Of a DNA stretch of 64,000 nucleotides, positions 34,183-41,976 are shown one piece after another. Each line of letters begins with the position of its first letter. The stretch's first letter is position 1. The translations under genes were made by a program, and so were the position numbers. A model generated the notes under the pieces. The model did not search any database and had not been told where the DNA came from. It worked only from the letters and a program-made list of their open reading frames with translations. The stretch is from positions 6,738,001 through 6,802,000 of the forward strand of contig NZ_CP023701.1 of assembly GCF_008704535.1 (NCBI RefSeq). The letters are read 5' to 3'. The stretch comes from Streptomyces subrutilus. GTDB lineage: Bacteria; Actinomycetota; Actinomycetes; Streptomycetales; Streptomycetaceae.

Positions 34183-34719
34183 TCATGTGCGTTCGTTACT
34201 CGTCGGCTGCTCCGTCCAGCGGCCGACGAGCCGCGGCGCCGCCGGACCGGCTGAGCCGCCGGACCGGCGGGGGAGGAGGCGTGGTGCCCTACAGACCGGG
34301 GACGTCCCCGTCCGCCGCCTCCAGGGCGCCGAGGGGGTCAGCACGGTCACCGGACCGGCGCCGGTGTCCGTGCCGCCGGTGTCCGTGCGGGTGCCGGTGC
34401 CGTACGGGACGGCCCCGGCCCGTCCGGGCAGCGGTGCGAGCGCGACCGGGTCGCGCCAGTCCCACGCCGCACCGGCCCCCGCCGGGGCGAGCCGCACGCC
34501 GGCGTCCTCCCGGTGCCCGAAGACGCGCACGCCCGCGAGCCGCGCGGTGAACGGCGCCGTCCCGGCGGCCACCTCGGCCAGCAGGGGCAGGGCCTCCTCG
34601 AAGGCGGACTCCGGCACGAAGCCGAAGAGCAGGTTCACGTGCGCGGGCACGCGTCCGTCCCGCGGGTCGAGCCGCGCGCGCAGCTCCTCCCACCGGGTCG
34701 TACGGAGGCGGTCAGGCCA
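34183..34719 (-). pseudogene. Truncated 2H phosphoesterase (2'-5' RNA ligase-like) remnant
   Basis: The frame overlapping the end of the EEP gene reads WEELRARLDPRDGRVPAHVN then LLFGFVPE, FEEALPLLAEVA, FTARLAGVRVFGHREDAGV. This is the N-terminal half of a 2H-family RNA phosphoesterase with one His motif (AHVNLL; HxN instead of the usual HxT/S). After about residue 85 it degenerates into Gly/Thr/Arg-rich sequence, and the second HxT motif is absent. No ATG, GTG or TTG precedes the conserved part. In relatives as I know them the 2H domain is fused to or follows the EEP domain, so this looks like a frameshifted or deleted tail. Confidence 0.65.
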
Positions 34720-35947
34720 CCGCCGTGCGCGCCGTGGCCGCTCCGTCCGACCGCGCGGACCCCGCCTCCGGCCGCGGCGCGAACGCGACCGCGGCCTCCA
34801 CCCCGTAGTGGTCGGAGACGAACAGCCCGTCCGGCCCGGGGGAGTCGCCGCGCAGCGCGGCCCGCACCACCCGGGCCCCGGCCGCCCCCAGCAGGATGCG
34901 GTCGAGCCGACCCGGCCGTCCGGCCGGGGAGGCCACCGCGGCCAGCGGATTGGCCACCGGGTCGAAGGTGGGCGTCGCGTCCGCCGGGCCCCGCACCTCG
35001 GTCCAGGCGTCCCGCAGCCCCAGGACGGCGGCGGGTCCGCGGTCGCCGGCGCGGCCGTCGTTGAAGTCGCCGAGCAGGGCCAGCCCGGCCACGGCCCCGC
35101 CCGCGCGCCCGGGCTCCGGGCCACCGCAGACCGCACCCGACGGCAGAGCGCCGAACCCCTGCGCGAGCAACGCCAGTTCGGCCGACCGCCGCGACGCTCC
35201 GTTCGCACTGTGGTCGCTGGTCAGGTGGGTGGCGGCGACGACCAGGGCGCCGGCCGCGGTGTCCACCGTCACCGCGGCGACCGCCTTGTGCCGGCCCAGT
35301 ACGTGCAGACCCGCCTCCCGCACCGGCAGCCGGCTCAGCACCAGCAGCCCGTACTCGGCCACGTCCCGGCCGCCCGGATCCGTCGCCACGGTGTACCCGG
35401 CCCGGACCCAGGGCTCCGCCAGGAGCATGCCGAGCAGCTCCGGCTCGACCTCCTGGAGGGCGATGACGTCGGCGTCGGCGGTCGCGAGGTCGGCCAGCAG
35501 CATCGGCCGGCGCCGGGCGGTGGCGATGCGCGGGGCGTCGTACCGGTCCCAGAGGGTGTTCCAGGTCAGCAGCCGCACGCTGTCGGGCCCGTCCTGCCCG
35601 GCGGGCTCCCCGGTCCGTGCGGGCCGCCAGAGGCCGCCGCCGTCCGGATCCCAGGCGTACGGGGTCCGGGAGGAGAAGAAGGGTGCGCGCAGCAGGCGCG
35701 GGCGGCGCACCCGCCCGGCCTCCGTCGCGTCGAGCAGGTCGACGCCTGTGGCCCGGTCCCACACCGTCTCCCCGTCCGCCTCGACGAACAGCACCCGGTG
35801 CCAGGGGACGTCACCGCCGGGCACGAAGGACGGCAGCGGCACCCGCTTCGGGGCGGCCCCGCGCTGGAGCAACCCGAGCACGAACCGCGACGGATCGAAC
35901 CGCGGGTCCCAGCGGACCCGGTGGTAGAGCTCCTCGCTGGTGCGCAT
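34712..35947 (-). CDS. MJ1316 (DUF504) RNA-end-binding domain fused to EEP-type nuclease/phosphatase
   Basis: 411 residues. Residues 1-75 form the MJ1316/DUF504 domain, proposed to recognise 2',3'-cyclic phosphate RNA ends: RTSEELYHRVRWDPRFDPSR, VPWHRVLFVEADGETVWDR. Residues of about 120-395 are a complete endonuclease/exonuclease/phosphatase domain: LTWNTLWDRYD, VIALQEVEPELL, ATHLTSDHSA, LLGDFNDG, RLDRILLG and VSDHYGVEAAV. All catalytic motifs are present, so it may be active. The ATG at 35947 overlaps the stop of the upstream ligase chimera (TGATG) and has GGGGAGGA, indicating translational coupling. Its role is probably RNA-end repair or processing, but the partners are damaged. Confidence 0.85.
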   Translation of the reverse strand: MRTSEELYHRVRWDPRFDPSRFVLGLLQRGAAPKRVPLPSFVPGGDVPWHRVLFVEADGETVWDRATGVDLLDATEAGRVRRPRLLRAPFFSSRTPYAWDPDGGGLWRPARTGEPAGQDGPDSVRLLTWNTLWDRYDAPRIATARRRPMLLADLATADADVIALQEVEPELLGMLLAEPWVRAGYTVATDPGGRDVAEYGLLVLSRLPVREAGLHVLGRHKAVAAVTVDTAAGALVVAATHLTSDHSANGASRRSAELALLAQGFGALPSGAVCGGPEPGRAGGAVAGLALLGDFNDGRAGDRGPAAVLGLRDAWTEVRGPADATPTFDPVANPLAAVASPAGRPGRLDRILLGAAGARVVRAALRGDSPGPDGLFVSDHYGVEAAVAFAPRPEAGSARSDGAATARTAVA

Positions 35948-36636
35948 CAGTCCTCCCCGTGGCCGGCGGCCAGGACGCCCGCGGTGTCCTCCACCGCCCC
36001 GCCCGCCCCGACGTACCAGGTGCGGTGCGCCTGCCCGGGCCAGGGCGGGGCGAACCGGTGCAGCCGCGCGGTCAGCACCCGCTCCGGTACGGGATCGGGC
36101 CGGACGGCGTTGCGCCGGCGCAGCTCCTCCTCGCCGACCAGCAGCACGGCGTGGGTGAGCAGCGCGTCCCGGCGCCGGGCGACCGAACGGGCCAGGCCGC
36201 GCTGCCGGTCCGTGAGGGAGGTCGCGTCCCACGCCACCGTGCCCCCGCGGGCCAGGGCGGCGTCCAGCAGGTCCAGGCCCTGGCAGCGGTCCTCCCGGTC
36301 CCACACCGAGAACCCGTAGAACCAGCCGTCCAGGTCCTCGTACGCGAGCGAGTGGCGGGCGTACAGGTTCTCCCCGCAGACCCGCCAGCCCTCCGGGATG
36401 CCCGCGCGGATCCGCCCGTGGAGCTCCTTGACCCACGCCCGCGAAGGACGGTGCGCGGAGTCGGGCGACCTGGCGTGCAGGCCGTCCGCGTACAGGGTGG
36501 TGTTCTCCCCGTCGAGCTTCTCGGTCACCACGACCTCGCGCCCGGCGAACCCGGACAGCCCGGTGGCCCGCACGTCGTCCGCGGCGGCCCCCGGCGACCA
36601 GGGCAGGTGTGCCGTACGGGGGCAGTGCGTGCGCAT
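35947..36636 (-). CDS. Apparent chimera: RNA ligase N-terminal half joined to kinase C-terminal half
   Basis: 229 residues. Residues 1-120 look like an Rnl2-type RNA ligase: VVVTEKLDGENTTLYADG is motif I with the nucleophile Lys; GENLYARHSLAYEDLDGWFY is motif III and GFSVWDRE is IIIa. Ligase motifs IV and V are missing. From about residue 128 the sequence changes to VAWDATSLTDRQRGLARSVA, LRRRNAVRPDPVPERVL, RFAPPWPGQAHRTWYVG. This matches my recollection of the C-terminal half of P-loop polynucleotide-kinase-like proteins, but no Walker A motif is present. The simplest reading is an in-frame deletion that joined two neighbouring genes. AGGAG precedes the ATG at 36636. It is translationally coupled to the MJ1316-EEP gene. 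It could still self-adenylylate but should not complete sealing. Confidence 0.75.
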   Translation of the reverse strand: MRTHCPRTAHLPWSPGAAADDVRATGLSGFAGREVVVTEKLDGENTTLYADGLHARSPDSAHRPSRAWVKELHGRIRAGIPEGWRVCGENLYARHSLAYEDLDGWFYGFSVWDREDRCQGLDLLDAALARGGTVAWDATSLTDRQRGLARSVARRRDALLTHAVLLVGEEELRRRNAVRPDPVPERVLTARLHRFAPPWPGQAHRTWYVGAGGAVEDTAGVLAAGHGED

Positions 36637-36728
36637 GGACGGCTCCTGCTCGACGGGGCGGTGCCCCTCACCCTAGGTACCACCCCCGGACACATCCACC
36701 CGATATCGCCGGCCCGGCCCGGCCCGCG

Positions 36729-38237
36729 TCAGTCCTGGCCGGCCCCCGCCCGGCGCCGCGCGGGCACCGCCGCGGCCACCCGGCCGCCCGCCGCGAAGTG
36801 CAGCCGGTCCAGGCGCGCCGCGTACGGCCAGCCGGCCGCCCGGTAGAAGCAGAGGTCACTGGGGATCGGAACCCGTCGCAGGTCGGCGGCGTGCGTACCG
36901 TCCGGGAGCTCCGCGGCCGCCGCGAGCAGCGGGTCCGCCGAACCGGCCCACTCGCCGACGGGAGCGGGCCGCGGCCACGGCTCACCGGTGTTGGGCAGCA
37001 TCCACCGGGAGTCGCGGGAGACCCGACCCGCGAAGTCCGGCCGCTCGGCGGCCCGGCCGGCCAGCCGCACGTACGTCAGCAGCAGGTCCGCCAGCGATTC
37101 GGCGACCAGCGTCACCTCGGGGTACTCGCGCAGTTCCTTCGCGGTGGTCGGCACCGAGAGGGCGTAGCCCCACTGCCCGCTCTCGCGGTCGACGCGGATC
37201 TGCACCAGGGCGCCGCTGCGACCCGAGTCGATCCGGGCCAGCGGCCAGTACGTGCCGTCGCCGCCGAGCATGCGGTGCAGCTCGGGGTCGACCGCGGGCC
37301 CGTCCGTCCCGGCCAGCAGCCGCAGCCTCGGCAGACCGGCGACGCGGACCGCGCCCACCTCGCGCAGCACGGCCCGTACGTCCTCGGGCACGGGCACGGC
37401 CCAGCCGTCCATGTCGGCGTCCGAGCAGCCCGGTTCGAGCTCCACGAAGCCGGGATGCCGGCCGGCCAGCTCGCGCAGCCCGGCCACCGCGCGCGGGCCG
37501 GCGTCCGCGGGGACGGTGTGGCGGCGCACCGGCCGCCCGAGGAAGTCGCCGCTGACCACACTGCGCAGCAGCAGGGCGCGCCCGTCGCCCACGAACCGGA
37601 ACTGCACCTCGCTGCTCCCGGTGTCGGCCGTGTTGTGCGCGGTGGAGAAGTACGGCTCCCAGGCGATCGCGCACGGGTAGCCGGGCAGGGCGCGCAGGTC
37701 GACGAGGTCGGTCAGCGGATCGCCGCGCCCGACGAGCGCGGCGAGTTCGGAGTCGGTGCCCTCCGCCACCTCGACGCTGGAGGAGGCCGTCGCGGTGACC
37801 TCGGCCCGGGGCCGCTCGGACACCCCGTCGGCCAGCCGGGATGCGAGCGAGGCGAGCCAGCCCACGAAGTCCGCGGCCTCGACCGTCACGTCCGGGTCGT
37901 ACCCCGACGCGTTGACCCCGACCACCGGTCCCCAGCCGTCGTCCCCGACGCCGACGACGAGCTCGCCCTCGCCGAAGTCGAGCTCGCCCAGGGTCCAGTA
38001 GCCCTCACCGAACACCGCGCGGCCGCGCGGCCCGAAGCGGTAGTCGTGCTCCTGCGTCTCCAGGCCGCCGATCTCCCGCAGGACGAGCCGCACGTCGGGC
38101 GGTACGCGGACCGTCCACGCGTCCAGTTCCGCGTCGGTGAAGCCGTCGAACAGTTCGACCTCGTCCGCCCGTTCCCGCGCCAGGGCCTTCAGCGCCCGCA
38201 CGGCCGCCGACGCCGCCCGCACTCCCGCGTCGTTCAT
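36729..38237 (-). CDS. Tandem SUKH (SMI1/KNR4-like) protein
   Basis: 502 residues with two homologous halves. The N-terminal unit has FDGFTDAELDAWTVRVPPDV then RLVLREIGGLETQE; the second has PGCSDADMDGWAVPVPEDVR then AVLREVGAVRV. Each is followed by a beta-rich part (YRFGPRGRAVFGEGYWTLGE; HRMLGGDGTYWPLARIDSG). This is the SMI1/KNR4 fold, common in immunity proteins of polymorphic toxin systems and in general regulatory proteins. No toxin gene lies beside it, so an immunity role is unproven. Start ATG at 38237. It lies upstream of the RNA-repair genes on the same strand. Confidence 0.75.
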   Translation of the reverse strand: MNDAGVRAASAAVRALKALARERADEVELFDGFTDAELDAWTVRVPPDVRLVLREIGGLETQEHDYRFGPRGRAVFGEGYWTLGELDFGEGELVVGVGDDGWGPVVGVNASGYDPDVTVEAADFVGWLASLASRLADGVSERPRAEVTATASSSVEVAEGTDSELAALVGRGDPLTDLVDLRALPGYPCAIAWEPYFSTAHNTADTGSSEVQFRFVGDGRALLLRSVVSGDFLGRPVRRHTVPADAGPRAVAGLRELAGRHPGFVELEPGCSDADMDGWAVPVPEDVRAVLREVGAVRVAGLPRLRLLAGTDGPAVDPELHRMLGGDGTYWPLARIDSGRSGALVQIRVDRESGQWGYALSVPTTAKELREYPEVTLVAESLADLLLTYVRLAGRAAERPDFAGRVSRDSRWMLPNTGEPWPRPAPVGEWAGSADPLLAAAAELPDGTHAADLRRVPIPSDLCFYRAAGWPYAARLDRLHFAAGGRVAAAVPARRRAGAGQD

Positions 38238-38287
38238 GTCCCCTGCTCCCGAGTCGTCCGGCTACGGCTCCGAAGAATATCCGCGGC

Positions 38288-38728
38288 TCAGCGGCACAGG
38301 GCCACGATCGCCGGAGAGATCGTGCCCCGCGCCGCAGCGCACAGGGGCGCCATGTCCCAGGTCCGCCGCGGCGCGGGCCGGGACGGGGCCCGGGGCTTCG
38401 GGGCCGGCCGCGCGCGGGGCGCGGCGTGCGCCGCCGGGACGCGGCGCACGGGCGGGGCCGCGCGGTCGCGGCGCGGGCGCGGAGCCCCGGTGGGCGGGGC
38501 GGCGGAGGCCGTGCGGGGGGCCGGGGGAGCGGGCGGGGCGGCGGACTCCACCGGGCCGGGGAGCCGGCCCAGCGGGGCGGCGGCGAGGGTCGGGGACGTG
38601 GATCCGGTGCGGTCGGCGGCGGGCCCGGGCCGCACGGCGGCGGGCGGAGCGGGCGGTCGTACGGTCACGCACCCGGTGGCCAGGAGGAGCGCGGCAAGGG
38701 TCAGGGGCAGGGCCCGGCGCAGCTGCAT
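38288..38728 (-). CDS. Putative lipoprotein, paralogue of the gene at 11591-12022
   Basis: 146 residues starting MQLRRALPLTLAALLLATGC with a lipobox (ATGC). A long Pro/Ala/Arg-rich linker leads to PLCAAARGTISPAIVALC at the very C-terminus. The signal sequence and C-terminal motif match the lipoprotein at 11591-12022, while the linker has diverged. Upstream DNA is also similar between the two loci. Its start overlaps the end of the DUF418 gene by 28 bases, suggesting co-translation. Function unknown. Confidence 0.72.
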   Translation of the reverse strand: MQLRRALPLTLAALLLATGCVTVRPPAPPAAVRPGPAADRTGSTSPTLAAAPLGRLPGPVESAAPPAPPAPRTASAAPPTGAPRPRRDRAAPPVRRVPAAHAAPRARPAPKPRAPSRPAPRRTWDMAPLCAAARGTISPAIVALCR

Positions 38729-40125
38729 CCGCCCACCCTGCCGCACCCGGGCACCGGCGCCCGCACCCCGTCACGCGGACGGGTGACGGGGTGTCGGGCA
38801 CTGGTCGCGAGGACGGTCCCCGGCGCCGCCGCACGGTCGAGGAGGGGCCGGGCCCGACCCCGGGCGGCCAGGCGCAGGGCGTGCTCCAACGGGCCGCGGC
38901 GCAGCGGGCTGTGGGCCCAGGCGCGCTGCCAGGCCCAGGTGGCGGCCAGTGCCGTCGCGCTGAACCCGGCCCACGCCGACCAGGAGGCCACCCCGTGCGC
39001 CGGGCCGGCCAGCACCAAGGCGTGGACCACGTACGCGCTCAGGGCCATCGCCCCGAGCACGGCGAGCGGCCGCAGCAGGCGGGCGCCCGTCCGGTGCCGG
39101 GCGGCGAGCGGGAAGAGCCCGATCAGGGCGCAGCCCACCCCCGTGTTGCCGAGGGTCTCCAGCGGGGTCTGGCTGTACGCGTCGGCCACCAGGAGCCAGT
39201 CCCAGGAGGTGCTGGGCACCGCGCCGTACTGCCCGCGCAGGACCTCGCGTACCGGGTCGGCGGCGGTCAGGGCCTCGGGGTGGTGGACGGCTATCGCCGC
39301 CAGCAGCCGTTCCCGGGTGCCGAACGCGTGCGTGGCGAGCCAGGCGGAGCCGTAGCCCGCGACGGCCGCCGCCGCGCCCCACACCGCCATCCGCAGGGCC
39401 GCGGCCCGTTCTCTCACGTCGCACAGGCGGGCGAGGGCCATCCCGGCCAGCACGTACGGGAAGTAGGTGGCCAGCGGGTACGCGCCGGTGAGCAGCAGCG
39501 CGAGCAACGCGTCGGACACGCCGTCCCGGCCGGTCAGCCCGGTGGCGTCGGGGACCAGCCTGCGGCCGGACGCCCCGTACCCGAACACCGGGCCCAGCAG
39601 GAACGACAGCAGGGGGCCGGCCGCGATCGAGGCCCCCGCGACGGCGGTCAACACGGGGGTGGAGAGCCGGGTGAAGGGTTCGGCGGCCAGGAAGTACACC
39701 GCGAAGAAGGCCAGGATGACGAGGATGCCGGGCCACAGGGCGGCGAGCCACAGCCCCAGCGCGGCCAGCAGGGCGCAGCGGATCAGCAGCGGGCGGTAGC
39801 GCTCCGCCCACCCCTCGGGCCGGTCGGCCGGGTCCTGGCCGCGCTGGGCGAGGACCAGGGAGAAGCCCGCGAGGAGGGTGAAGAGGGCCGGGGCCCGGCC
39901 GTCGGCGGCGACCATCAGGTAACGGGCGCCCTCGGGCTCGGGGCCGGGCCCGACGTGCACGGCGAACATGCCGAGGACGGCGAGCCCGCGCACGGCGTCC
40001 ACCCCGGCCAGCCGCCCTCCGGCAGGGGCCGGTGCGCGGCCGGCTCCCCGCAGCGGCGCGGGGTCCGGCCGCGGCGCGGGGCCCGGCGCCGCCCCGGCTG
40101 CGGCCGTCCGGGGAGTCAGTCGCAC
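38701..40125 (-). CDS. DUF418-family multipass membrane protein
   Basis: About 474 residues. After a Pro/Ala-rich N-terminus, LAGVDAVRGLAVLGMFAVHV is the usual opening of DUF418/HGSNAT-like membrane proteins. Eight to ten hydrophobic segments follow (ILVILAFFAVYFLAAEPF, AGMALARLCDVRERA, LLRPLAVLGAMALSAYVVHA), and RGPLEHALRLAARGR is the typical C-terminal GPLE motif. These proteins are thought to be membrane acyltransferase-like, but substrates are unknown. The GTG at 40125 overlaps the VanW stop by 10 bases; no strong ribosome site is seen, so coupling to the upstream gene is likely. Confidence 0.82.
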   Translation of the reverse strand: MRLTPRTAAAGAAPGPAPRPDPAPLRGAGRAPAPAGGRLAGVDAVRGLAVLGMFAVHVGPGPEPEGARYLMVAADGRAPALFTLLAGFSLVLAQRGQDPADRPEGWAERYRPLLIRCALLAALGLWLAALWPGILVILAFFAVYFLAAEPFTRLSTPVLTAVAGASIAAGPLLSFLLGPVFGYGASGRRLVPDATGLTGRDGVSDALLALLLTGAYPLATYFPYVLAGMALARLCDVRERAAALRMAVWGAAAAVAGYGSAWLATHAFGTRERLLAAIAVHHPEALTAADPVREVLRGQYGAVPSTSWDWLLVADAYSQTPLETLGNTGVGCALIGLFPLAARHRTGARLLRPLAVLGAMALSAYVVHALVLAGPAHGVASWSAWAGFSATALAATWAWQRAWAHSPLRRGPLEHALRLAARGRARPLLDRAAAPGTVLATSARHPVTRPRDGVRAPVPGCGRVGGCSCAGPCP

Positions 40126-41861
40126 GTCACGCTGTCGCGCGGGGTGTAGCGGGTCTTCATCGTCTCGCGCTTCGTCTCCTTGCCGCCCTGGACGAACACC
40201 CGGTCCACGGCGACGTCGAAGCCCTCCAGCGGGGTCTGCGGCTCGCACTTGGGCCCGCCGTCCTTGCGGGTGGCGGGCTGCCTGACATGGGTCCGGGGAC
40301 CCTGGGTCGCGCGTATCTCGTCGTACTTCTTCGTGCCCAGGAAGGTGATGGTGACGGAGGTGTCGCCGGCCTCGGCCTGGATGTAGACGGCGTTGCCGGA
40401 GTCGTTGGCGAAGCGCAGGTCCAGGCTGCCCCAGGCGACGGTCGCCTCCCGGCCCTCCGGGTAGCGCTCTATGTAGAAGGAGTGGGCGCCGTACTCGACG
40501 GGCTTGACCCCCGCGAAGAACATCGCGTTGAAGACGGTGGTCGCGACCGCCGACACCCCGCCGCCCGAGGCCTTCTCGTACTGGCCGTTGTTGATGATCA
40601 GGCCGTCGACGAAGCCGTTCTCCCTGGTCCGCTCGCCGACCGTGCGGTTGAAGCTCCAGGTCTCGTCGGGCAGCACCAGCGAGCCGTCGATCAGCTCGGC
40701 GGCCCGCCCGATGTTGGTGGTGCGGTACGCGGCCTGCTCGAAGGAGACCGTGAAGGAGGACACCTTCTCCCGGATGCCGAGCTGCTGCACGGTGCTCCCG
40801 GAGAGCCGGGGCCGGGCCTCCACGGTGGCGACCTCGCCGGTGCGGGCCGCCGCGCCGGAGCCGGTGAGCAGCGGCAGCACCACCGCGCCCAGCGCCTTCT
40901 CGTCGACCTGCCGGCCGGGTCGGCCCTCTTCGGCGACGGAGACCTTCCCCGTGCCGTCCAGCCGGAGCCGTGCCTCGGTGGGGGCGGGGACCGCCTGGCG
41001 CAGGGGTCCGGCCAGGGCGGGATCGGCGAGGAGCGCCTTGGCGTCGAGGGCGGGGGCGAGCCGTCCCTTCCCGTCGTCCTTCAGGGTCAGGTGCGCGGAG
41101 AGGACGGCGGGTCCGACGGATATGCGGGTGCCGGCGACGGTGAGGACGACGGGTGCGGAGAGCGCCGGCTGCGCGAACTCCTTCAGGGCCCGGTCGGTCT
41201 CCTGCTTCCCGACGCGCGGCTCCGTGCGCCGCACGGGCAGTTCGAGGGGGTCCGCACCGGTGTGCGGGTGTCCGTCGCGCAGCGTGTCCAGGGAGCCGTC
41301 CACGTCGAGGCCGATGCCCGTCACCGGGGCCACGGCCTTCGCCTTGCCCTTCTCGAAGGCCACCGACCCCTCGCGCGGCTCCCGGCCGGTCTTCTCGGCG
41401 AGGGCGCCGAGCGAGGCGCGGGCCGCCTTCTCGTCCAGGCGGACCACGGGGCGCACGTCGGGATCGCCGGACGAGAAGAGCCGGCCGATGACGGTGAACG
41501 GGTCGGAGCCGGTGCGGGCGGCGCGCTCGACCGTCGCGGCGGTGTCCAGCGACAGCCCGAGGGCTGCCGGGTCGGCCCGCTCGGTGCGCTCGTCCACGCG
41601 CAGGGCGAGCGGCGCGGCGGCGGCCGGGCCCAACTCCCGATCCAGGGCCCCGCGGGCCTCGCCGCGGCTCATGCCGCCGAGGTCGACGCCGCGCACCTTC
41701 GTGCCCGGGGCGATGTCCCCGCCGGCCAGCAGCAGCCCCGCCGCGTACAGCCCGCCGAAGCCGAGGACCGCGGCTCCGCCGGCCGCCGCACCCGCGAGCG
41801 CCGGCCCGCTCCACCGCCTTCCGGTGGCGGCCGGGGCGTCCGTGGGCGAGGCGCGTCGCAT
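40116..41861 (-). CDS. VanW-family protein with peptidoglycan-binding-like repeats
   Basis: 581 residues. One N-terminal membrane anchor (ALAGAAAGGAAVLGFGGLYA, about 20-45) precedes an extracytoplasmic part. DIAPGTKVRGVDLGGMSRGE and later similar segments (about 50-330) are putative peptidoglycan-binding-4 domains. The VanW domain occupies about 385-520: SSFTVSFEQAAYRTTNIGRA, FNRTVGERTRENGFVDGLII, and ASGGGVSAVATTVFNAMFFA. The last motif normally reads GGGxCQ; here it is GGGVSA. AGGAGA precedes the ATG at 41861. VanW was named from vancomycin-resistance clusters, but the biochemical role is unknown, and no other van gene is here. Confidence 0.88.
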   Translation of the reverse strand: MRRASPTDAPAATGRRWSGPALAGAAAGGAAVLGFGGLYAAGLLLAGGDIAPGTKVRGVDLGGMSRGEARGALDRELGPAAAAPLALRVDERTERADPAALGLSLDTAATVERAARTGSDPFTVIGRLFSSGDPDVRPVVRLDEKAARASLGALAEKTGREPREGSVAFEKGKAKAVAPVTGIGLDVDGSLDTLRDGHPHTGADPLELPVRRTEPRVGKQETDRALKEFAQPALSAPVVLTVAGTRISVGPAVLSAHLTLKDDGKGRLAPALDAKALLADPALAGPLRQAVPAPTEARLRLDGTGKVSVAEEGRPGRQVDEKALGAVVLPLLTGSGAAARTGEVATVEARPRLSGSTVQQLGIREKVSSFTVSFEQAAYRTTNIGRAAELIDGSLVLPDETWSFNRTVGERTRENGFVDGLIINNGQYEKASGGGVSAVATTVFNAMFFAGVKPVEYGAHSFYIERYPEGREATVAWGSLDLRFANDSGNAVYIQAEAGDTSVTITFLGTKKYDEIRATQGPRTHVRQPATRKDGGPKCEPQTPLEGFDVAVDRVFVQGGKETKRETMKTRYTPRDSVTCD

Positions 41862-41894
41862 CTGGGGGTCTCTCCTTGGCCGCGGTGACGTGGT

Positions 41895-41924
41895 CGGACC
41901 GGCGGTTTTCACGCCGCCGGTCCG
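41895..41924. promoter_or_regulatory. Inverted repeat between divergent VanW and Nudix genes
   Basis: CGGACCGGCGG and CCGCCGGTCCG form a perfect 11-bp inverted repeat around TTTTCACG. It lies 34 bases before the VanW start and 53 before the Nudix start. It may be an operator or a transcript hairpin. Confidence 0.5.
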
Positions 41925-41976
41925 CACCGGGGAATGTACCAAGATCTACATAACCAGGTAATAAGGAGGTATAGGA

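Noticed and set aside
34005..34550. Plus-strand frame with a TTGACG upstream at 34062
   Set aside because: The encoded sequence is Arg/Pro/Ser-rich without family likeness, and it is antisense to the 2H remnant.
40116..41861. Vancomycin-resistance cluster suggested by VanW
   Set aside because: No vanHAX, vanRS or related genes nearby; VanW-domain proteins are common in Streptomyces without resistance.
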